This document shows positions 57,066-64,000 of a DNA stretch of 64,000 bases, piece after piece. Both the position numbers and the translations under genes were made by a program. The DNA is taken from assembly GCA_027405735.1 (NCBI GenBank), contig JAPEHQ010000006.1, positions 434,001 through 498,000 of the forward strand, written 5' to 3'. The notes beneath the pieces are model-generated. The model saw only the letters and a list, made by a program, of their open reading frames with translations, had not been told where the DNA came from and searched no databases. The stretch comes from Mucor racemosus. Its lineage: Eukaryota; Mucoromycota; Mucoromycetes; Mucorales; Mucoraceae. How positions within the stretch are numbered: the first letter of the stretch is position 1; each line of letters begins with the position of its first letter.

Positions 57066-60000
57066 TCTGCATTAGCCATATTTCTGTCGTCTGTTTAATT
57101 TAACTGAAATACATTGAACGCCAACATTGTACTTGATAAAACGCCTTACTTTATTGCGAGTCAACACAACTAATTTGATGCTAGTTTAGCATCAGCAGTT
57201 GAATCAGATAAATTTGAGATTAGATGACCCCTTTTAATAGTTTTGCATATCATAAGCTAATAATGAACCGTTATTATAGATACGCTAAATAAGGATGGTG
57301 GTGAGTTAACTCTAATGGACGAACGAGTCGATTAGCAGTATAAAAAAAATATTAGAATCAAATAAATATAGCAATTGAATGAGCAAGAGACTATAAAACA
57401 TGTAAATTGGTATAATTGAATTATTTCAAGCATTTTGAGCTGAATACGCTTTTACTTTTGGTTTATAAAAATTGATTTATTAGTAAAATCAATTAACAAA
57501 CTACTAATAAGTAATGATTAGCATGTAGTACTGTTGATAGTTGGTACAGTATGTAGTGGTATACAAGGCAACATCTTGTTTTCTTCTTCTTGGTTAGTTG
57601 TTGGCTACTAAATAGAAATAAATATTTTTTAGAAACTAAACAAATTAACATGAGTTTATTCATTCAAATCAAATCAATACTATACATACTTTTATAATAA
57701 CTAATTTTTTAGCAGGTAGATATCAAAGTTAGACTAAAAAAGCATTAATTATAAAGAAGATGATGGGAAAAAATGACTAAGAAGCCTTGGATGCTTTTTT
57801 TGTTCGACAAAAATATTATAACGCGCCCTAACATTATTAACAACAGTTAATATTTTATTTCCAAATAAACAACAGGGAAAACATGTATTTGTACCTCCTG
57901 CTATTTGATTTCAGTTTATAAAAAACATTAGTCTTTTCGTTGTAGTTTTAAACGTAAATAAAAGAGCTGAGGAAAAAGCAGGGAAGAAAAAAGGTTTTGT
58001 GTGTTACAAACAGAAATTTACAAAGGCATAAATACTTTTAGTGTTACCAAACAGGTTGTTGTCGTTGTTCCCATTTGGTCTCCGAAGGAAGAACATGGGA
58101 AGATCTCTTTCAAACCCCAAATTTCAAATTGATATACTGTATCTCGTCAAGACGGCAATTCTGTTGAATCAGAGTAACTCACATCTGCTTTAAACCATTC
58201 AAATTATGTTCGTTATTAATTATATTATGGTTGATATACTGTAGTAAGTTGATTAAAAAACTTTGATCTCATTGCTCTGCTCATCTAGGTTGCCTGATTT
58301 GCAAAAAGTTTTTATTCTGCCCATCTGTGCAGATCACTATGCCCATGGGAAGCATCGTTCAGGCCGTAGTGCTCCCTTTATAGGCCATTGATATCCGTCT
58401 GAAAATAGAATAGTTAACACCAGAATATAAGTGTGCTGGCCTAAAATTGACTGAATTCGATTGTAAAAAATTGAGCACCTGAATTAAGGTGTTAATTTTT
58501 TGTATTCACAGGATAGATCCAACTGAAAACTACTCTGAATTTTTTGTTTCAGCGAAAAATGTTAATTTTTTGTCGAGATAATCAAAATAATAGTTCATAT
58601 TATAGATTAACCCTATGATAACTGGGTTTCAAAATCGATCTGATGATGGCAAATCGACTAGAAAATGATCAAAAAAACAAAATTGCTTAAATGTTCATGA
58701 ACTGCAAAGTAAGTTGAAATAGCTTATTAAATGATTTTTGTATAGTTTTAAATTCTGCATCGAGCTAAATAAAATTCAGACAGATTTTTTACATTAAATT
58801 TTGCACAAAATGCCACTGAAATTTTGGAGATTTTTTGAAGATACACATCATTTTTTATAAAAATGCTTCAAAAATAGTTTATGGAAATAATATGCAACAG
58901 AATTATCTATCGATCGAGCTATTACTGAGCCTTCTAGTTGCATTTTTAGTAGAGAAATCAAGATTTTTGTCGAATTTTTTTTCAAATTCAGAATACGGGA
59001 TAAGGGTATACAAGGGGAAAATTGAGGTTAGAAATGAGGGTATCTCTTTGTACACATTTTTGAGAATATCTCCACGAAAAATCAATATTTTGAAAAAAAC
59101 TAAATTGAGTCTAAGAGAGCTCAACGAGCTTGATGACATGAATATGAAAAAAATGTTACTCAATTTAACCAATATTTTGAAACTTACTATATAAATGCCC
59201 AAAAAAATGGAAAAAAAAATAAAAGTGCTCAAAAATTTTTTATATTAAAATATGTTATAGAGCGTCTTAAAACAAGTAAATTTTATTATTTAAAAGTGGT
59301 AGTATAGCTTAATTTTCTCTGGAGATATGAAGCCTCAAAGTTTTCAATACATTAGCAGTAAAATACGCGTAAAAAATCTGAAACCTTAACATTGAAAAAT
59401 TAATACCAACTGCAAAAAACAGGATATTTCCGGGTACTTACTTCTATATTGGAGGTGAACATCTCAGGTACATTTTCATATAATTTTTCCTTGGTGTTAT
59501 TTAATGAAAAAAAAATAGGATAGGGATGAAAAGTGAGACCCAGTTTCTTAAGAATACAGTGAATTTTATGTGTTTTTATGTCTTTGTGCAATACAAAATA
59601 AGTTTAGGAACAGGCAGGGTGATTTGACTAATTTTTATATTTTGTAGTGGTGTGTGGTGTCTATGGTATATCCTGAAAGTTGTTTAATATTAGGTTAAAG
59701 GTTAATCGGAATTTTCCAAAAATATTTGCGACAGCTTCTGCAACATACATTATAACTAATGTTTTCTTTGATATTTCTTTAACTGTCTGAACGGCTATAT
59801 TTCCACAAAAAAAGAAAATAGTTAAAAATATATGAATAGCACCATCGTCATTGAAATATCAATGTGTATTAAAATCCACCTTTACTTCAACATAGAAAAA
59901 TATTTATTGGAAAAAAAGTTGGAGATCTGATATTTTGGAAAAGAAATCCATTTTAACTTAAGGAGTGTAACGTTTTCGGATGAGAGCTGTTTTAACTCCC

Positions 60001-61078
60001 ATATGGCATTGAAAATACTTTCAAACAAACATGATTATTTTTATAATTTGTTGGTTACTTTTAAATACACAAAAAATATAATTGTATTTAAAACGGTGCG
60101 ATAAATGTGATCAAAGCTTTTAATCTGATTTATCTTGTCATGAAATGATCAACAACTCCTTAAGTATTCGAAATCGCTGTACGACGACAATTTCCATGCA
60201 TTTCAAATGAAATTTTTGAAGTATTTCAGTTTAAAGTATACGTAATATCACTTTTGAGCACTCTATATTCTATTAGTGTTCATTTTAAATAAGGAACGGT
60301 AAACCAAAAGCTTGAATGTAGTTTTTTTTATGAACAAGGCCTAATGACAGATCTTGCATGATTGGCCACCGAGCTTAGTATGTTTTTATAATTGCTGCAA
60401 TAGTGTGTACCACGAAGTATTGTTTTTGGAGCATTGGATCAAGAAATTAGAAAATGAATGCATCAAAAATATTTCACGGTATAGAGAATGTATAAAAATG
60501 TGTTTTATCAACTATAAGCAAGGCTACAAAATATTGCAATGATGCAAATCAACAAAAGTTATGTATTATTTTGTATTTATATGCACCCATAAATGTTTCG
60601 AATTACTTTATAAAAAACTAGATTGTTTATGCATTCACGTTACGTTTATGCAGCCATTATGTCAACATGCAACGTAATCAGGTACAGCACCCTACACAAA
60701 GATGTGGTGTCTAGAATGATTCTTTTACTCGATATTGTATAGATCTTTTTCATATACAAAACTCTATTCTATTCGACTATATACCCTGATTTATATAAAA
60801 GGTTTAATTCTAAACGATGTCATGGCTATCTTTGTTGTTGTTTATGTGACTCTGGAGGACAAAATGATCACATGTAGGACGCTGTACAACAAAGCTGGGA
60901 TAAAAACCATACTTACACTAAGCTTATAGGTTCTTTTTTTTTTTTCGATAGTTTATATACGATGATGCAAAAATCTATTCGATTGATCGTATTTCTTTTC
61001 ATCACTCTTTTCCTCATTTTTCTATCGGGAAACTTTTTCTTTAATAAAAACTCTAAACCAGAAAACAAAACAATAAAA
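57066..61078. other. Gene-poor region with an R2 copy
   Basis: No gene is recognised. R2 occupies 58375-59605. Frames such as 60354-60542 (+) and 60735-60929 (+) are short and unsupported. A TATA-like TTTATATAC at about 60950 lies upstream of the gene that starts at 61079, and a pyrimidine-rich leader follows it. Confidence 0.5.
58375..59605 (+). repeat. R2 repeat family, long copy
   Basis: About 1.2 kb matching 22560-23800 end to end and 10085-11200 over its last 900 bp. The signature GATATCTCCACGAAAAAT is at about 59067. Its longest frame (58835-59194 +) is preserved only in pieces in the other copies. Confidence 0.6.
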
Positions 61079-61698
61079 ATGGCTCAATTTCAAGTAGTTC
61101 TTCGTGAAGGAGTTGTAGGTGGATTTGTCGGACCTACCCTCAGGTAAAGTTGCTTGCATATATTTTAAAAGGTTTCAAACGTAACATTATACATACTAGA
61201 CAAATGGTGGATATCAAGGGAGATAACAGTGGAGCTACGATTATGCAAGCTACCCTGAAGCCAGAATCTAAAAGTGATTACCATACTTTAGCTGGTGGAG
61301 CTTCCATGTACGTCATTTATACATAGATAATTCATTATATCTAGTGATTAACATAAACTAATCACAGTGAGGAGATCTCAAGCCTTTTAGACACCTTGAA
61401 GCAACAACTTCAAGGTTTACCAACTGAGGAGCCTGTTGGAAGTCAAGACATTTATGGGCAAGATATTTCCTTATCTTTCTTTTCGGATGATTTCCAATGG
61501 TCGAATGGTTAGTATCATGAATTAGTAAAGACTCATTAATATATACATATACCAACAATTTCGTATGTAGGTGGTCCTGATGGCTGTGCCCAAGGTGAAT
61601 CACAAACTCAGGCAACACCCGAGCAAAAGGAGAAATTCAAGGAATTGGTAAATTTGGTTAAAGGTCTCGGTCAACAATACGCAGTTACTGCTGCATAA
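61079..61698 (+). CDS. Conserved-looking small protein of unknown function
   Basis: Four exons (61079-61143, 61200-61307, 61368-61507, 61571-61698) give 146 aa beginning MAQFQVVLREGVVGGFVGPT and ending in a helical segment (EQKEKFKELVNLVKGLGQQ). I chose the ATG at 61079 because AAAATGG is a good context and a TATA-like motif lies 120 bp upstream. An in-frame ATG at 60962 would add 39 residues containing a very hydrophobic stretch (IVFLFITLFLIFLSG), which would make it a secreted or membrane-anchored protein of 185 aa. Splice sites and phases are regular, so the gene is real, but no family is recognised. Its stop is only 12 bp from the stop of the convergent gene. Confidence 0.7.
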
Positions 61699-61710
61699 AA
61701 TGTAAATTTT

Positions 61711-62111
61711 TTATTTGGATTCTTCTTTATCAGCAGCTTCTTTGAGCTTTGCTAAGCGTTCTCTATTTCTTTTTAATAAAACTCTATTAACGTTGGCTCT
61801 TTCTATATCATTCATTTCAAACCAGTTGTTGATTCTACTCATTGTACCATTTTCATTGATAACTGAAAATACATGTTAATTTCGATTAAAACACGTTATT
61901 TGAATAAACAAGACTTACCAACGGGGCCAAGTTCTTTAAGTTTATATGAATCATTAATGTCTACATTGATAGTTTCATCTGCTGTAGAAGGAAGAGCAAG
62001 GATGGGCTTCTTGAGAGTATCGGGGGAGGAGGACATGGCTGATTTTCTAATGTAATTTGTTGTTTGTTGGAAAAAGGATCGTTGCTTAACAATTTGTGTT
62101 CGCAGAAACAT
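61711..62111 (-). CDS. Small protein of unknown function with mitochondrial-type leader
   Basis: Two exons (62111-61919, 61862-61711) give 114 aa. The first 25 residues (MFLRTQIVKQRSFFQQTTNY...) are basic, hydroxylated and free of acidic residues, like a mitochondrial presequence. An internal ATG at 62036 would give 89 aa without it. The core has ELGPVVINENGTMSRINNWF and a charged helix (RVLLKRNRERLAKLKEAADK) at the C-terminus. The pattern of a Gly-Thr-x-Ser-Arg-Ile-x-Asn-Trp motif before a basic helix recalls small fungal mitochondrial proteins, but I cannot name the family with confidence. Confidence 0.65.
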
Positions 62112-62858
62112 GAAAGAAAGTAAAAGAAGAAATTTGATTTCAATGCAAGGGATCGTAAAAATGTTTCTACAGACCGACCTGGGACACTACCAGGACAATC
62201 TCGAGCATATTTTGAAAATGAGAAAAAGGGAGTTTTTGGGCGTTTAAACAAATTTCCTTGTAATTTAAAGAAAGATAAAAACAAACGATCTTGCCTTAAA
62301 GCTACTTTAGCATATGGGGTTCAATGTAGTGTTTTTTATTTTACGAAAAAATGTTGTTTTTATATAACTTTATGGACATTAATGTAAAGTGTTTGTTGAT
62401 GCATTTTTGGTAGATATTTGCTGATCAGGTGGATGAAATGCTATGCCAACATGTTTAACCTTAAATAACACTCATTATTAACATATAAGAACCATCGCTA
62501 TTGGAAAATAGGCTATATATCTGATGATGATTATAATAATCGCATCAGTTCAACAATCAACAGACATCACCTCAGCTACAAAAATTGCCTTATAATTAAT
62601 AAAAGATAGATTTTCTAATAAATCAGAGCATATTTGACCTTTTACAAGGACCAAAAAACTATTTGATTACTTTTGTGTTATATTTAATTTTATATTTTGT
62701 ACATCTTTAATTATGAGGATCACATATGTCGAGAACCCAAATAGAGAAGAAACTTCGGGTATTCAATAATATGTTGGTCCTCTCAAATTAATAGAAAGGA
62801 TTGTCCTTGAAGTACCAACTATAGCTTCTCTTTTTCTCTTTAATTTTATTCTACAACC
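62112..62858. other. Divergent promoter region
   Basis: About 750 bp separate the start codons of the small mitochondrial-type protein (-) and the ArfGAP (+). The sequence is AT-rich, with a CTTTTTCTC-type pyrimidine run just before the ArfGAP start. No other gene or motif is recognised. Confidence 0.5.
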
Positions 62859-64000
62859 ATGTCTACTCGCCACGCTAGAACTGCTGATAGAGCATCCAAT
62901 GAAAAATACACTAAGATCCTAAAGACTCTTTTACAAAAGACTCCTAACAAATACTGTGCAGATTGCAAGAAAAAGGGTAATTTTGATAATTATTCATATA
63001 TATATATTACGTATTTGTCTAACAAGTAGTAAAATAGATGCTCGTTGGGCTTCTTGGAATCTCGGTATCTTTGTTTGTATTCGTTGTTCTGGTATTCATC
63101 GTTCTCTTGGTGTTCATATTAGTAAAGGTATATAAATATATTTTTTGGGAATACAACAGCCATTTTTTAACTTTCTTGCGTTTTGTTAGTTAAATCTGTT
63201 GACTTGGATACTTGGGTTCAAGACCAAGTTGAGAACATGGTTCGTTGGGGAAACGAACGTGCAAACAAGTAAGTTTTTTAAAGAAACCCAATTGATGATT
63301 TATTTGATAATTAATTTATTGTCAAAGATATTGGGAAGCCAATCTCAAGGATAAAAAGCCTTCAGAAAGTAATATGGAAATGTGGATCCGTGCCAAGTAC
63401 GAACAAAAGAGATGGGCTATGAAGGGTCCTATTCCTGATCCTAGTACTTTAGGTGGAGATGATGATATTGATAATGCTATTCCAAGCACACCCAAGTCTA
63501 ATTCTTCGGCATCTTCATCTGTTCGTCAATCTCCTGCTCCTCAAAAGCAACAGATAAAACCTAAGCAATCAGAATTCGCAAATTTGGATGCATTCTTGGG
63601 ATCCCCTTCATCATCACCTGCAACCAGTCATCAAACTGTCACTAAACCTGCTACTCCTGTCGCTACTCAACTCCAAGGCGCTGATTTCTTTTTTGATAGT
63701 GCTCCCTCGAGCACACCTCCTGCTGCTGCTTCTACACCTCCTACTACTACCACCGCTTCGCCTCAACAATCCCAAGCACAAAAACATAATGATTTTAAAT
63801 CATCAATTTTATCCTTATATAGTAGCATTCCTGCTGCAACTCCTCCACCTCAGCAACAACAACAGCAAGCACAGCAATATGGTGGAAGTTTCCAAAATCA
63901 AATGGCTGGTTTGAATCTAGGTGGAAATCAATCATATGGAAATCAATCTTACGGCCAACAATTCAATGCAACTACCAATAATAATAATAATAATAACAAT
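62859..64000 (+). CDS. ArfGAP domain protein, SMAP/Age2-like (3' end outside window)
   Basis: Exons 62859-62976, 63038-63127, 63190-63268 and 63328 to at least 64000 code the N-terminal ~320 residues. The ArfGAP zinc finger is complete: CADC at about 33-36, then WASWNLGIFVCIRCSGIHRS with the second Cys pair and the catalytic arginine-finger region, then LGVHISKVKSVDLDTWV. The domain runs to about residue 120 (YWEANLKDKKPSES, IRAKYEQKRW). The rest is Ser/Thr/Pro-rich, then Gln/Asn-rich ([17 protein letters not shown] at the window edge), as in SMAP/Age2 proteins. It stimulates GTP hydrolysis by Arf at the trans-Golgi or endosome and so uncoats vesicles. The frame is open at the window end. Confidence 0.93.

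Noticed and set aside
58835..59194. 119-codon open frame as a gene
   Set aside because: It lies inside an R2 repeat; homologous frames in other R2 copies are broken by shifts and there is no domain.
62112..62284. Upstream - strand frame with FRSLALKSNFFFYFLSCF as part of the small mitochondrial-type protein
   Set aside because: It lies in a different frame upstream of the ATG at 62111 and looks like 5' flank.

Overview
The window looks like nuclear DNA of an early-diverging, AT-rich fungus, most likely Mucoromycota (Mucorales-like). The signs are small GT-AG introns (about 50-90 nt), AT-rich intergenic DNA full of repeats, and a clear set of fungal genes: a PacC/Rim101 zinc-finger regulator, a UapA-type purine permease, a PTS1-tagged acyl-CoA ligase, and a Ty3/gypsy chromovirus. 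No rRNA, CRISPR, operon or prokaryotic feature was seen. Gene models below were spliced by hand from reading frame and splice signals; each total length is a multiple of three.

Layout. 1.1-3.0 kb: PacC/Rim101-like regulator (-). 3-12 kb: gene-poor, with repeat families named here R1, R2 and R4 and a tRNA-like block. 12.0-16.6 kb: DHA2 drug:H+ antiporter and peroxisomal 4-coumarate-CoA-ligase-like enzyme, in tandem on the - strand. 17-24.5 kb: gene-poor, with two solo LTRs (R3), each carrying a different nested insertion, plus R1 and R2 copies. 24.8-25.9 kb: Asn/Ser-rich protein of unknown function whose 3' end has decayed. 27.2-27.8 kb: ribosomal protein eS10. 30.0-32.7 kb: protein with five CCCH zinc fingers (-). 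34.6-35.3 kb: small secreted, GPI-type Cys-rich protein. 38.3-40.1 kb: pepsin-like protein with a substituted second active site. 40.3-41.8 kb: foldback element with ~300-bp inverted arms. 42.3-43.7 kb: IFRD-family protein, convergent with a xanthine/uric-acid permease (43.9-45.9 kb, -). 46-50.7 kb: gene-poor, third R1 copy. 50.7-57.1 kb: complete Ty3/gypsy chromodomain retrotransposon with identical 227-bp LTRs and a 5-bp target duplication. 58.4-59.6 kb: R2 copy. 61.1-64.0 kb: unknown small protein, convergent small protein with a mitochondrial-type leader, and an ArfGAP that runs off the window.

Most genes are unrelated housekeeping or regulatory genes; the transporter/ligase pair is the only neighbourhood that suggests shared function. 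The most unusual content is the predicted catalytically dead secreted aspartic protease, the R1 repeat carrying dynein-intermediate-chain-like gene debris on one strand and a histone-fold-like reading frame on the other, the nested solo LTRs with paralogous empty sites, and the apparently active chromovirus without a normal tRNA primer site. I did not find a convincing new multi-gene system.
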